Shown here piece after piece: positions 10,209 to 21,302 of a stretch of DNA of 64,000 nt (the first letter of the stretch is position 1; the number at the start of each line of letters is the position of its first letter). Source of the DNA: Euglena gracilis (taxonomy: Eukaryota; Euglenida; Euglenophyceae; Euglenales); contig CP154956.1 in the NCBI GenBank assembly GCA_039621445.1, positions 61,327,178 through 61,391,177 on the forward strand. The letters are read 5' to 3'. The notes beneath the pieces were generated by a model. That model was not told the DNA's origin. It did not search any database and was given only the letters and a program-made list of their open reading frames with translations. The position numbers and the translations under genes were made by a program.

Positions 10209-10995
10209 ATGTCCGTGGTGGAAAACCGTCCGTGGAGGACTCACTAAACCCCAATCGTCCGTGGTTGACTCCCTAACCCCCAGCCGTCCGTGGGGGTCTC
10301 ACTAAACCCCAATCGTCCGTGGTGGACTCCTAACCCCCAGCCGTCCGTGGGGGACTCACTAAACCGCAATCGTCCGTGGTGGACTCCCAAACCCCCAGCC
10401 GTCCGTGGAGGACTCACTAAACCCCAATCATCCGTGGTGGACTCCCTAACCCCCAGCCGTCCGTGGGGGTCTCACTAAACCCCAATCGTCCGTGGTGGAC
10501 TCCTAACCCCCAGCCGTCCGTGGGGGACTCACTAAACCCCAATCGTCCGTGGTGGACTCCCAAACCCCCAGCCGTCCGTGGGGGTCTCACTAAACCCCAA
10601 TCGTCCGTGGTGGACTCCTAACCCCCAGCCGTCCGTGGAGGACTCACTAAACCCCAATCGTCCGTGGTGGACTCCCTAACCCCCAGCCGTCCGTGGAGGA
10701 TTCACTAAACCCCAATCGTCCGTGGTGGACTCCCTAACCCCCAGCCGTCCGTGGAGGACTCCCTAAATCCCAGCCGTCCGTGGTGGACGCCCCAGCGCCA
10801 ATCGTCTTGCGTGGAAAATCGTCCGTGGAGGACTTTCCAGTCCCCAACAGTCCTCCTTAAACCACAAACGTCCGTGGTGGACCCCTAACTGTCAACCGTC
10901 CATGGAGGACTACCTAAACCTCAACCGTGTGTGGAGGACTCCCAAAATCCCAGCCGTCCGTGGTGGATTTCCTAAACCCCATCTGTCATTAGAGG
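10209..10995. repeat. Minisatellite built on a 'cgtccgtggtggactc' unit
   Basis: About 26 imperfect copies of a 28-30 bp unit containing cgtccgtggnggactc, then taaccccnag or taaaccccaat. Two unit types alternate (caatcgtccgtggtgg and cagccgtccgtggagg), giving a higher-order period near 58 bp in the central, most homogeneous part. Copies become more diverged after 10,780. The array is open in several frames only because it is repetitive. There is no spacer diversity, so it is not a CRISPR array. Confidence 0.9.
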
Positions 10996-11184
10996 ACCCT
11001 AAACCACTACCCAAGCCGCCTGTTTTTTCCCTACTTACAAAGGTTGGTCTCATCGGCTTACCTGTTCATTGTGCATTTGTATTCTGACCCTCGCGAAGAT
11101 GTGTCTATGTTTCTCATCAAGGTTTCAAGTGTATTGGCTTCAATTTCATCATTTTTTCCATCCCCGGAAGTGTTTGGTTCCTGG

Positions 11185-11472
11185 TTATTGTTTATTCTGG
11201 ATTGTTGCCAAGAATGGCGGTGCCACCAGTTCACATCTCTTTAGACGTGCGCCATCCCAACGCCTTTTGCCTGTTTTGGTTCGAATTGCAAATTTGATGC
11301 TTCCCCAGAGACTGCTGCATTGAGCTCCTTTACGTTTATGTGTAAAATGGAGTCTTTTCTCTAAAATTCCTGCACTAGTTCTCCTGTGTGGATGTCCAGC
11401 CCCCCCCCCAGGCATGGGTGCTGCTGTCTGAGTGTAACTCCCTGGTTGCATTTTGGGGGAAGGGTATGCTCC
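11185..11472 (-). pseudogene. DIRS-like element: eroded RNase H start
   Basis: Directly downstream of the RT ORF, a shifted frame gives LHSDSSTHAWGGGWTSTQ, matching the first RNase H strand (D-x-S with a WGG turn). Later coding-like traces are split between frames and ended by stops. The domain cannot be active. The rest of the RNase H and the Dam-like domain expected next are absent here, but both exist in the opposite orientation at 8766-9395. Confidence 0.5.
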
Positions 11473-12477
11473 TCAGGTGTCCAGTAGAATTTTTATTTCC
11501 CTTAATTGGGCCTTGATTTCCTGGGAAGTGTGATGTTTTGAGTCCCAGGGGGCTGTGGACGTTGCCACCAAAAAAATTGCCAGGTTGTCCGTAAAAGCCC
11601 TTACAAAGGGCAGGGCCATTATATTGCATCTTATTTGACCCAAAATGGCAGCAAACGGCCTTTTTGACATGTAATCTTTTTTGACAATTTTTCCCAGTTC
11701 CTTTTTGATGGTTTTGACTTTCTGAGCGGGTATCTGTAGCTTTCCTTCCTGGACGTTTAGTTGAAAACCCAGATGGGTTACCACTTGTGTGGGCTGAAGG
11801 GTGGACATTTTCACATTGATTTTGAACAGTGAATTCAGCAAACCTTTGACGACTCTGTTCAGGTGACTTTGCAAAATATTTCGGGTGGGGGCCACCAGTA
11901 AAATGTCGTCCAGGTAAATTAACACCTGGATGCCTCTTTTTCTCCACAGCTTTTCGAATGTTTTCATCACTGACATAAAAATGTGGGACCTTACATTTAG
12001 CCCAAAGCAGCCTGTTTGAAATTCCCAGGTCTGCCACCCTACCTGATGCCTCAAAAATGGCCTTAGGCCTGGACTTAATGGAACATGAAAAAAGGCATCC
12101 TTTAGGTCGATTTTTGCTTCCCAGTGGCCTTTTTCCAAAACTGGAAAAATGAGCTGGATATGATCCAGCTTGCAAGGTGTTACTTGAAACTGCTTTTTTA
12201 TTTCTCTGCAGTCGCTGATCATTCTCCATTTTGTTGTTCCTCCTTCTGGTTTCGAAATTAGAAACCATGGGATTAAATGCTGGGTGTCTGAATCCGAAAC
12301 TCGTTTTATTGACCCAGTTTTTTCATAATCCAATGGGATTTTTTCTGCCTGGTTCAGGTCCAAGTTGGCTCTGGGTTTTGGGTGGTAGACAACTTGGGGG
12401 GATTTTCCCAGGGGGGTTGAATTCCATTTTTTATCAATTGACATGTTGCTGGGGGGGGGGGCATTTTTGGCCACCAT
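11473..12477 (-). CDS. DIRS-like reverse transcriptase, 334 codons
   Basis: The ORF has the RT fingers and palm in order: PWFLISKPEGGTTKWRMISD (about 72-91), LKDAFFHVPLSP with the first catalytic aspartate, FGLNVRSHIFMSVM, and the active-site box IYLDDILLV (about 190), then HLGFQLN of the thumb-proximal region. The 'KIDLKDAFFHVPL...' and 'YLDD' signatures and the spacing match DIRS and related RTs rather than the Ty3 elements here (YVDDIIV, YIDDILV). It copies element RNA into DNA. It is flanked upstream by a gag-like ORF group (12,479-13,635) and downstream by the start of RNase H. The RT core looks intact, but the element around it is broken. Confidence 0.75.
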   Translation of the reverse strand: MVAKNAPPPSNMSIDKKWNSTPLGKSPQVVYHPKPRANLDLNQAEKIPLDYEKTGSIKRVSDSDTQHLIPWFLISKPEGGTTKWRMISDCREIKKQFQVTPCKLDHIQLIFPVLEKGHWEAKIDLKDAFFHVPLSPGLRPFLRHQVGWQTWEFQTGCFGLNVRSHIFMSVMKTFEKLWRKRGIQVLIYLDDILLVAPTRNILQSHLNRVVKGLLNSLFKINVKMSTLQPTQVVTHLGFQLNVQEGKLQIPAQKVKTIKKELGKIVKKDYMSKRPFAAILGQIRCNIMALPFVRAFTDNLAIFLVATSTAPWDSKHHTSQEIKAQLREIKILLDT

Positions 12478-12478
12478 T

Positions 12479-13635
12479 TTAGACTTTTCTGAAGTCTCTT
12501 GTAAAGGGGGTATCGCCCCATTTTCCCTGCATGTAATTTATTTCCTGAATTATGTAATTTTTTTGGGGCTGGGTGGGGGGTGTTGGACATTTCACAGCAC
12601 CTAGAGCCCCTAGGGCCGGATCCATTGGAAAAAGCAAATGTTCCTGGGGGGATGTGCATGCACTCTCCTCTCTTCTCATTCTCTCTCTCTGGAAGATCCT
12701 GTTGCTGGAATACATACCATTGGGCTTACTGCCCCTGTTTGGCGTATCTGGTCTGGTCTGCTTGACGTTGATGGGGTTGGTAGCCATACCATAGGGGGGC
12801 CAGTGTGGGTCCCCCCCCTTGTTGATTGAATAAATGCTGGTGGGGAGTCTCCCCCTTCCGATTGCCATCTGGCCCCTGGGGGGCCATCTTCCTCCTGGGG
12901 CTGGGCAGGTGGCTGCCCATTTAAATACAAAGCCCTTGCAGGGCTGTCCATTAGCTTCTGGAGGGCCTGTGAAGGACCCCCCCTGTGGCTTTTTTGTCAT
13001 TTCTGATCTTCTTGTGGAACTTTCTGGCCCCAGTGGCCTTGATGATAAAGGCCCCAAGGGCCTGATTGGGTTCTGGGTCGCCATGCCCATTTGAAATCTT
13101 CAGGGGTTCTTGGGACCCCTCCCTTGACCCCTGGGGGTTGGTGTGATTGAGAAAGGATGGGGATGATGTGTCTGACCTTTTCTGCCCCTGCCATGTCCTG
13201 TGGGGTCTGGGTGCTGGTGTCCACCTTGGCCTTTGTTCCATCTACTTTTGATGCTGTAGATGCCTTCATGGCCGGTTGTGCCGTCATGGCCTTTGTTGCC
13301 TTCATGGCCTGTGCGGTTTTGGCTGCCATGGCCCCGCTTAAATGCATTGTGTGTTTTGAATCGTTGGTCCCCATGGCCCTGGTTTCAATGGCCGTAGGGG
13401 CCCGCTGGTTGTTGTCTCTGCCCCTTGCGGGGTCTTCTGACCACTGTCTGCCAGGGTCCGTGGCCATCACTTTGGGGGGTTTGGGTTGTGGAAGTTTGTT
13501 TTGGGGAAATTTCTTTTGGGGAAGCGGCAGCCACGGTTCGCCACAGTCGACCCGCGCCGTCAGGGTTTCCTGCTGCTGCTCCTTCTGCTCCTCAGTCTTG
13601 AAGTTATCCAGCGCTGTTCGTCTTGTAAATTGCAT
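12479..13635 (-). CDS. DIRS-like element: gag-like low-complexity region, frame-broken
   Basis: Overlapping minus-strand ORFs (12,997-13,635 and 12,479-13,090) lie 5' of the RT. The first has a polar N-terminus rich in Gln and Lys, then repeats of Met-Lys-Ala (KATKAMTAQPAMKA) and a Thr/Gln-rich tail. The second is Pro/Gly-rich. Position and composition suit a gag-like ORF, but no capsid or zinc-knuckle motif is visible. The Met/Lys/Ala repetition is only a composition signal. The frames shift at homopolymers. Confidence 0.35.
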
Positions 13636-14199
13636 CTTTCATTGAAATCTTTCAGAAACTTCAACAATTTCGGCTTTGAGATTCTGCACGAGCGTCTTTT
13701 TCTGGATAATTTGAGTTGATTGATTGACTTCTTCTTCCTCCAATTGATAATGTGGTTGACGTTCCTTTCTTCAGGGTGTCAAAGGACAAATTAAGAACCA
13801 GCCAACTCCGGCGAAAAAAAAGGCACTAAGCGGGGACTCATAACCCAACGCGCCAAATAGTCCAAGCAACACCGCCGGCGAGCAAGGCATGGCCCCACAA
13901 GGCCAAAGTGCAGAGCCCGAGGTGTCCCTCCCCCTCCACCCTCCGCCTTCGGTGTCGTGAGTGGAATCGATCATTGGGGCTCCCGGAGGGGGACACCCGC
14001 ACTCCCTCGAGGCAAGTCGACCAGCGCTCCAAACCAATCACAACAAACCGCCGGCGAGCAAGGCATGGCCTCACAATACCTTTGTGCTTCGCCCTCCCTC
14101 GGTGTTGCTCCTGGACGTCCCATACCGGAACGACGCCCCAGCCAGCTCCGGCAAACCAAACCCTGCTTCCCAGGCATGCTTGTGCTTACCGACCGGGGG
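13636..14199. repeat. Non-coding region with a duplicated segment
   Basis: The string ccgccggcgagcaaggcat occurs near 13,872 and again near 14,050 with related flanks ('tggccccac' and 'tggcctcac', plus 'ccagcnaactccggc' strings), so an imperfect duplication of roughly 170 bp is present. No convincing gene was seen. Confidence 0.4.
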
Positions 14200-14735
14200 G
14201 GGTGCTACAGGGTGCATGCCCCTAGCAGGCACACCCCCCCGGGGGGGATGGGCAGGGTTGGATGGGAAGCCTTGAGGGGAGGGGTCGGACCTCCCCCCTC
14301 CCGACACGGAGGGGGAGGGGTCGGACCCCCCCTCCTATCTCGAAACTGAGGGGGGGGGGGCGAAAAATTTTTGATTTAATGGACCGGCAAAGGGCCAGAA
14401 ATCGGGTCGAAAACGGTCCAAAATCCCAGATTTTTCTTTGAAAATCGACCCAAGAATCCTCATTTTGAATTTTTTTGGATCTTTTTTTGGGGAGAAAACA
14501 CCAACACGTCAAAAAATGGGCAATATGTCCAAAAGTCACCAAAAGGGGTGTTTTTTGCTCATTTTCCGGCGCGCAGCACCGGAAGAAAATTTTTGCTATT
14601 TTTGGCACCTGTCAAGGAGGGGGAGGTGGGGGGTCCGGACCCCCCTCCCAACATCTAGGTGATGGGGGTGGTCCGGACCCCCCCTCCCAACATCTAGGGG
14701 AGGGGGGGGGTCCGGACCCCCCCCCTACCACCTTA
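14200..14735. repeat. G/C-run repeats with 'gggtccggaccc' palindromes
   Basis: Runs of 7-12 G or C alternate, with several copies of ggtcgganccccc (14,285-14,340) and three copies of a unit near 40 bp containing ggtccggaccccccctccca and acatctagg (14,625-14,725). The core gggtccggaccc is palindromic. It is likely a satellite or transposon end. The AT-rich part between (14,350-14,610) holds no gene I can support. Confidence 0.5.
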
Positions 14736-17700
14736 CCCCCCTTGGTATTTCCCTTCTCATTTTCAGGAGATCCAACACAAACTCGAATCCCTTCAGACTC
14801 TACGCATACCCCCCCCTGCGTATCCCTGAACATACTTGGGTCACAATTCTTTGCACCCTCGCCCTCTCTCAGTCTTGGGCCGCTTGCCACTCCCTTGCTT
14901 GCAAAACGTTTGGGGGAGGGGCCCCATACCACCCCCTTCCCCAGCCCGAACGTTTGCCTCTCCACATCTGAAAAATAAGACATTTTCACTTAAATTCCTC
15001 GCACACTCCGAATCCTTCAAAATCTGTACCGTTTTAATGTTAAAAAAAGAGCACAATACCTTGGGGTGAGGGGACAAACGAAAGGTACAAGGTTCGACGT
15101 GGCGTTCGAACTTCCCCTTAGATAAACTTCAACTTCCTTCTTGTCGATCGTCTTGTATTGAACAATGACAATGCAGAAAACTCCCAGCCCATAGAGGAAA
15201 AACGTCAATGGTAAATGGGAAACTCCCTGTGGGAAAGAAATCAAGGGAACACCACTTGCCAACAATGGGGGAAAATACTTCTCTTTTTGCAACCGCCTTC
15301 CAATCAACGGGGAGACGCCCAATACACTCCTGCAACTCTCCCCCTCTCCAAATGCATTCCTTTACCCTCCTACACTTGGACATTGGAATTGGAAACCTAT
15401 ATTAAGGATATCCCTCTAGTTAGGAAAGGAGCCATTCACACGCGCTTCACATCCCCTAGGGCCTTCTCCCTTCCCTACCTTCCCCCAACACCCCCCGCTC
15501 TCTTCCTTCCCCTAAGAACTCAATGTATCCATCCACATACACCATGGGCAACAACATGGCGTCCGCCTCCCTCATCCTCATCCAAGGGATCACCCAACAC
15601 ACTTAACGTCATTAGGGCTTCGGGGCAACAAGGGCCTCTTCACAGGCCTTCGTGTACCTCCACCTGAGACCCTGAGCCGGAGTTGAGGGTGCCCGCGTCG
15701 TCCGATGGGGGCGGAGGAGTGGCATCAGCAGATGCGGCCCAGTGATCAGGATCGACGGTGGTTGGGTTCGGCATGTCCGGGGCATACCACTACGTGAGCG
15801 GGTGGGCTGCCCTGGCGAAGTTATTTTGTGGGGAGGTATGGCAGAATCTGAGAAGGACGGAGGGGTGTGTGGTGCACCGGAAGTCTCCTGACCACGGGAC
15901 CGATTACATATAACCATATTTCAACCCTCCCCCCTGTTTGGGTGCTCACATACGAGTGACTCAGACAGCATTCTCTTGTGCTGTTTTTTTGTTTGGTTTT
16001 TTTCTTCTTTTTTTGTTGATGGGGGGGGTGGGGTCTAATAAAAAAGGGGATCAGATTCACAGGAACAACGCCAGAACTCACACCCAATTCAGAGGTTGCA
16101 TGATGTGGGAGATCCTTCAGGGGTGGGGTTTGCCCTGAAAAACAGCCCCCCCCCCCCCGCGTAGGGGAGAGAGGCCCTAGAGGTTGGGGGGGGGGGCAGG
16201 GCCACAAGGCGGTCGGATGGCATGGGAAGGTAAAAGAAACGGTATGGACCGGGGTTTCCAGCAGGGCGTCCGGCAGGTCGGCAATGATGGCCAGCAGGCA
16301 AACGTTGTCTGGCAGGTGTAGTACTTGGTGGGAGACAGGGACGACGGATGGCCACACGTGGAGGAGGATGACGGGGCAGAATGAAGCGCCGTGGAGGAGG
16401 GCGCCGCAGCTGAGGGAGGCGTCATCGAAAATTAAGCGCAATTTTGTTGGATTGTTGTAGGTTCTCCCCAGAAACTCAGGACAATAAAAAAGCAATCAAA
16501 CAACATTGTCAAAAAAAACTGTGTACAGGGGGTCAGAATAAGAAGTCGCAGAAAAGTTCGCGCCATGTTATCACGACCGGGCTTACTGCCGCCAAGGGTA
16601 TGAGGAGTTGCAGAGAAAAAAACACGCCAACTAATCGGCCAGTATGCGCTCAACTTATTCGGCAAGACATCAACATCAATCCATTTGAAGCCGACGATGC
16701 ACTATTTTTCAACAGCCTCGTTCAAAAACAGTCAGAAAAAGTGCCGGCCATGAATGAAAAAGCAAGAAAGTTCCGTTCTCGAGTGTGTCAGTGGCGCCCC
16801 TATTTGGAACCAAAAAGGAAAACGCTGTGGCAGCAAGCTGGCCCCCAAAATCTGGCACCAAATTGTCCCAAAGCCGTGGAACCACACTGGCCCCACCTGA
16901 AACACCAAACTGGACCAAAATGTGCCCAAAGATGCGGCACCCAACTGCCCCAAGAGATTCAAACTGCCCTAAGGCATCTCACTGGCCCGAAAACGTTGCC
17001 AAACCGGCCCCAAAATGTTGCCCAAAGCTGGCCCAAAGATGTGGCTCCAAGATGGTGGGGAACCAAACTAGTTTTGGGGAGCAGATTGGGGATCTGAGAG
17101 CAAAAACCATTTAGGAAAGGGAAAACCAAGAAAACAGATTTGGAAAGTCAATGCCAAAATCTCTGGGACAGGGAAAACCCAGAAAACAGATTTGTAATGT
17201 ATCTAGGGGTTTCCCCCCCAAATCGGAGCAACACAAAACAACAAGAATGTGGACATCTGGGGGATTGAATGTAAATGTGCCAAATGTTGCTGCAAATGTG
17301 CTGCACTTGTGCTGCAAATGCTGCTGGGACAAATTGGAATTGCACAACCTGCTGCAGGTATCTCCCGGCAGATGTGGATGTCGATAACCACGAATAGCAA
17401 CCAATGACAATGAGAAACTTCACACAGTCCGGGCCTGACCAACTTGAACTTCAGTCCAAAATTCAGTACAGTCACTCAAAATCAGCAATCAAACAAAGAT
17501 GCGTAACTGTAGTAGCTTGATCCCACTCGGGACTTTCAGGCCATGAGCATGTGGAGACGGGAAAAAATAGCACTCACAAAAAAACTTCGCCAAGTTAAAA
17601 CTCGCAACCATGTTCGCGACCTGTCAAAAATGAGAGCAGGAACAGACAAAAGTAGGAAGTGATCGTTGAGAAACTTGTACATTACACGAGTTTGAGTTGT

Positions 17701-17973
17701 ACTAAAGCATTTTGCGATAGTTCGGGCATCCTCGCGCAGGTTGGAAACAGCGGAGAACATCACATTCAAGATCACTATTGGCCACAGAAGCATTTTTTCA
17801 ACCCTACCAGGGTCCTTCCCAATGTTTAAAATCTTTTTCTTGCAAAATTTGTGTCTGCTGTGTGCGTGGCGGTTGGGCAGGGCCACCCGGGTTTAACCAG
17901 CCGGGATTCCGAAACGCTCAGAAGTTATACACAAACTAAAATCTTGCGGTATACGTCTTTGACCGAGAAGGAG
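14736..17973. other. No gene recognised; decayed repeats
   Basis: Many short overlapping ORFs on both strands, none with a recognisable motif. Within it, 16,840-17,060 is an imperfect repeat of 'ggccccaaaatgt..gcccaaa' units. Near 17,105-17,195 a stretch with 'gggaaaacc.agaaaacagattt' occurs twice. A minus-strand frame near 16,180-16,490 (KLRLIFDDASLSCGALLHG) looks weakly like a reverse-transcriptase remnant but is too degraded to call. Confidence 0.3.
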
Positions 17974-18399
17974 TGTACGTCCAAAGCTTTCCCTTTTCCC
18001 CTTTTTGGGACTTTCTGAAAAAACCTTTCACTTTCGCCTTAGAGCGCAACCTACTTATGGTAGGGAAAAGTCTTTGGAGTGACAAAAAGTGGTTTTTTCC
18101 TTTTGTCCCCAATTCCCCAAGAGGCAAAGCACAAGACAAAGACTTCAGAAGTTTCCTCTGAAGTCAAGTTCAGTTGTTTCGAGGGTTTTTCCCTCAGACA
18201 AAACCAATGGTACAACTTGTGAAGCTTGACAGTAAAGAATACCACCTTTGGGGGAAGCAGAGAAAAGTCCTGACGTGTCCAGGGGCAGATCCCAGAAGGG
18301 TCTGCCACGATCCTACCAACTGTGGTTTCCACAGTGGTGTGATCGTCACTGAACCCACTCTGCAGATATCCTACAGAGCTGGGACGTGCCTGGTACACA
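17974..18399 (-). repeat. Element D 3' LTR (426 bp)
   Basis: Matches 61,018-61,439 in the same orientation at about 94.5% by eye. On the plus strand it runs TGTACGTCC to GGTACACA, so it has TG/CA ends on either strand. It contains an imperfect ACTTCAGAAGTTTCCTCTGA inverted motif and a GAGGGTTTTTCCCTC hairpin. Confidence 0.85.
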
Positions 18400-18411
18400 T
18401 CCCCCTCCCAG
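18400..18411 (-). other. Element D polypurine tract
   Basis: The minus strand reads CTGGGAGGGGGA immediately before the LTR start TGTGTACC. This is the expected primer for plus-strand DNA synthesis and fixes the inner LTR edge. Confidence 0.7.
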
Positions 18412-19611
18412 GGCTACGCCCGATTTCCTTCATGGACCAGGGACTCCCAGGTCCAGTCAGGATATCTGACGCTTCCCCGGTGGGGTTCACTTCTACTCCA
18501 TTTGGTGTCTCTCCTTTCCGCACAGTGGCATCCACCCAAAGCCCAAAAACGCGCAAAAGGTTAGCCGCGTTTCGCGGTTACCTATTAGCCGTTTCGGCTT
18601 AGGTGGGGTGTGAAAAAGCCCACTGTGGGAAATGGGGCTGGCAGGTTTCCTGTCAAAGTATCCCATCCACCCACTTTGGGTGTGCCAAAGGCACGAGGGG
18701 TTGGTCAAGCGTATTCGCTGAAAACACGAGGGGAGAGGTGTGGAAGGAGGGGCAGGCTCCTACCCTGGTCACACCCGGAAAGGGCTCCTAGGCGGGCATA
18801 TCCGCACTAGAAAACAAAAGCCTACTCACAGAACCGACTGCCGGCGACAGCTTTGCGGGGTGGGGGGAAAGGAGGAGAGGAGAGGCGGGCTGGCTTAGGC
18901 CAAAACAGAAATATTTGTTGTCTGGCAGTCTTAACGGGCCTTAGGGCCGAAAAGTGACAACTTGGCCTGTTATTACGGCGTGCGCGCTGTGTGCTGTGTG
19001 TCACTTAGCGGCTTGCCAGGTTTCCCGGCTGCCAAGGGCTTCACAGCATCAGCTCCTTCACGACGTGATAAAAGGCACTTACCTCCTGCAGACGGTTTCC
19101 GTCCGCACAGCCAGTGTTGGATTGGGAGGTGGGGCTCATGGATGCTTTCATCCAGAGCTTGTGACAGACCTGGGTTCATCCCAAGGCCGCTTAGCGGTTT
19201 CCGCTATCAGTGTATACTCGTCCAGGGGTCCAGACTCCATGAAGGCGAATACCTTACATGGGGTCTGGTAATGCCGTTTCGGCATTATATCCTTTCCAAC
19301 CGCCAATAATCATGGCGAGAGTCCAGGGGATCTTCCACCAGGACCATCTGAAATTGTGGTGGTGGTGTCCTGTCTACAAGCCAGGTTTCTGGCGATTCGT
19401 AGTCGAAGTCAGGTGCCACCCAGTCCCGAACCCATCCTTCGGGGACTGTGTGCTTGGTTGCACTTGCTCTTTCCGCGAGGAACCAATGCAGCTTCTCCCA
19501 GAATTTCCTGGGCAGAGTGGCTGGCCAGATGAAGTAGTTCATCCGTGGGTGATTGGCTGACACCTGCGGGGCATTCCCCGGGTGCGGGTCCATGGGCATG
19601 TGATGCGCACA
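18412..19611 (-). other. Element D 3' non-coding region with GTTTC-core hairpins
   Basis: No ORF here has convincing composition. It holds perfect short hairpins at 18,565-18,577, 18,587-18,599, 19,091-19,103, 19,193-19,205 and 19,269-19,287 (TAATGCCG, TTT, CGGCATTA), all with a TTT loop closed by a G-C pair. Confidence 0.6.
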
Positions 19612-20577
19612 TTACGCGCGGACTGTATGGGGTCGTAATACGGCCCCAAGCCAGTCTTTCCAGGTCAACCCGTGGTTTTCGGGTGGCCATTGTGGTAGGC
19701 ACCAGCGACCGTTTTGGTCCTGGGTTTTGAACAGACGGAAAAGTATCTTTTCCGTGTCCGCTGTCTCCCAGAGGTAAGGTAATCTTACCCCTGCCTCCTC
19801 AGCAGCGAGGCGTATCGTCCCACTGTCGGTCTGCCACCCACGGGCCATTCCCGTGTGGCGGTAGTCGTCAAGCTTGAGGTTGGAGTACTTGAAAAATTCC
19901 TTGTAATTTTTTTGCAAGGTGGAGCATTCCTCCAGTGGGTTCTGAGCGTTTGGCATGATTGTGCGAACTGCGCCTTCCGCAGTTTTCCAGAAGGTACCCC
20001 TGAGGCAGTTGACGCAGAGCAGTGGTACATTCGTACCATCACGCTCTGTGTAGTTAAAATTGTGCTTGTGGGTCCAACTGTCCACATACTTGGCGCATAC
20101 CAAGGCGGCACAGTTGGGGACGTATACATCCTTGTGGAACGACTTCCGATCCACAGGATTGCACACGTGGACGAGGGGTAATCCCAAGTCAGGTGCACTG
20201 TTGTACATCTTGTGGCAGACAGTGCAAAGCCATACAAAACGGTTTTCCGTCGTTCTGTCGACGAGGAATTCCTCGCTGAAGTATTGGGCCAAAACTCGTG
20301 GAGATCTGGAATTGTAATAATTCCAGGTCACGTTCTGATCAAAGGACCATTTTCGGCCCTGACAGAACAGTGGCTCAGTCCATCGATTGAGACATTGATT
20401 TGTCCTCAATTTGTGGTCGATCATCATGTACCTGTTTTTCAGGTCATGAGTCTCAGGATCATCCTGAGTGATCGCGTTCCAGTCGATGATACCTTCGTCT
20501 TCCGAAGGTGTCTCAGCCATGGAGGCGCAAGATTTTCCCTGCCCCTTTGACTGAGGTTTCGGCTGTGAGGTTTTCAC
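19612..20577 (-). CDS. Element D post-integrase ORF: Cys/His-rich protein, 321 codons
   Basis: The last coding unit before D's 3' LTR. After a Ser/Gln/Lys-rich start there is an acidic patch (ETPSEDEGIIDW), then a globular, Trp- and Tyr-rich domain. Paired cysteines and histidines (CTVCHKM at about 130, HVC, CAALVC, HKH, CVNCLRG at about 205) suggest one or two structural zinc sites. A C-terminal segment has several tryptophans (GRWCLPQWPPENHGLTW). The frame is open upstream past the apparent start (GGAGGQSAASSSRG), so it is probably the C-terminal part of a longer polyprotein. I do not recognise the family. There is no signal peptide or transmembrane segment, so it is not an obvious envelope protein. 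Confidence 0.5.
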   Translation of the reverse strand: MKTSQPKPQSKGQGKSCASMAETPSEDEGIIDWNAITQDDPETHDLKNRYMMIDHKLRTNQCLNRWTEPLFCQGRKWSFDQNVTWNYYNSRSPRVLAQYFSEEFLVDRTTENRFVWLCTVCHKMYNSAPDLGLPLVHVCNPVDRKSFHKDVYVPNCAALVCAKYVDSWTHKHNFNYTERDGTNVPLLCVNCLRGTFWKTAEGAVRTIMPNAQNPLEECSTLQKNYKEFFKYSNLKLDDYRHTGMARGWQTDSGTIRLAAEEAGVRLPYLWETADTEKILFRLFKTQDQNGRWCLPQWPPENHGLTWKDWLGAVLRPHTVRA

Positions 20578-21302
20578 ATAGCCGGATGACGCGACGTGCG
20601 TGAATCCTTGTCCCGAGGTTGATCCCCGAGAAGAGGATGCAGCACTCTGGCCGCCAGCACCACCACCGCCTTTCGGTGGGGCTGGTCACCAGATTTTGGT
20701 GGGGGTTTACAAGGTGCGGCGCCCGGCTTTGATTTGGCCGGAGCCTTCGGGCTTCCGGCTTCCGGAGTGTCCGATGGCCGCCTGTCGGCGTCGCGCTTGC
20801 TCGCCCAGGTGCGTGTTGACGCTTGCGACGGGGGTCTTTTCCCCGACACCGAGCGTCGTTGACCTTCAGCAGGGGTTTCTTGAGCTGAGGGTCGCCCTAC
20901 ACGTTCCTTCGCGGCACCCGTGGGTTTCCCAGGGGTTGCCGTGGGGGACGGTGTGGGTGCAGGCGTGGCAGGCGCTCTTCGCGCTGGTTGAGCATGTGGT
21001 GGAGGCATGGACGTCCGCTCGGCCTGTTTTTCAGGCGCCGGTGTCCGTGTGCCTTGACGCTTCTGTGCAGTGATTGTGGCTGTGCCCTGAGGTGCGGGTT
21101 CATCCCGTGCCTCCGGTGGCGCTGCTGGTGCTGGTACAGGTTCAGTGGGTGTTGTCTCCACTTCCATTGCTGTCTGTTCGCCTTCCGTCCGTGAGTGTAC
21201 GTCCAACCTTTTCCTCGCTTTCTCCCTTTGGTGCGCAAAAGATAAAAGTTGGAGTAACAGAAAAATTGAAAAGAATAATATAAAAGTGGGTAGAACTCCC
21301 AC
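20574..21302 (-). CDS. Element D post-integrase block: Pro/Ala/Thr-rich linker
   Basis: Low-complexity Pro, Ala, Thr and Lys-rich sequence (for example TPAPEKQAERTSMPPPHAQP) joining the acidic region upstream to the Cys/His-rich domain downstream. The hydrophobic first 25 residues (FILFFSIFLLLQLLSF) come from the AT-rich inserted segment at 21,196-21,341 and probably are not native. The true frame near the 3' end shifts to that of 19,612-20,577. It is likely a disordered linker with no catalytic role that I can see. Confidence 0.4.
   Translation of the reverse strand: MGVLPTFILFFSIFLLLQLLSFAHQREKARKRLDVHSRTEGEQTAMEVETTPTEPVPAPAAPPEARDEPAPQGTATITAQKRQGTRTPAPEKQAERTSMPPPHAQPARRAPATPAPTPSPTATPGKPTGAAKERVGRPSAQETPAEGQRRSVSGKRPPSQASTRTWASKRDADRRPSDTPEAGSPKAPAKSKPGAAPCKPPPKSGDQPHRKAVVVLAARVLHPLLGDQPRDKDSRTSRHPAM

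Noticed and set aside
10209-10995. Possible CRISPR array
   Set aside because: Units are tandem and contiguous with no unique spacers, in eukaryotic repeat DNA.
15821-16495. Possible BEL/Pao-like RT remnant on the minus strand
   Set aside because: Only a short weak resemblance (FDDASL...GALLHG) without the active-site box; the rest is low complexity.
17974-18399. D's left LTR as an unrelated solo LTR
   Set aside because: Same orientation and family as 61,018-61,439, adjoined by a polypurine tract on the correct side, and the internal order fits one element.
21196-21302. Transmembrane or signal segment at the start of the 20,574-21,302 ORF
   Set aside because: The hydrophobic run is encoded by an AT-rich inserted fragment next to a hairpin, so it is probably not part of the native protein.
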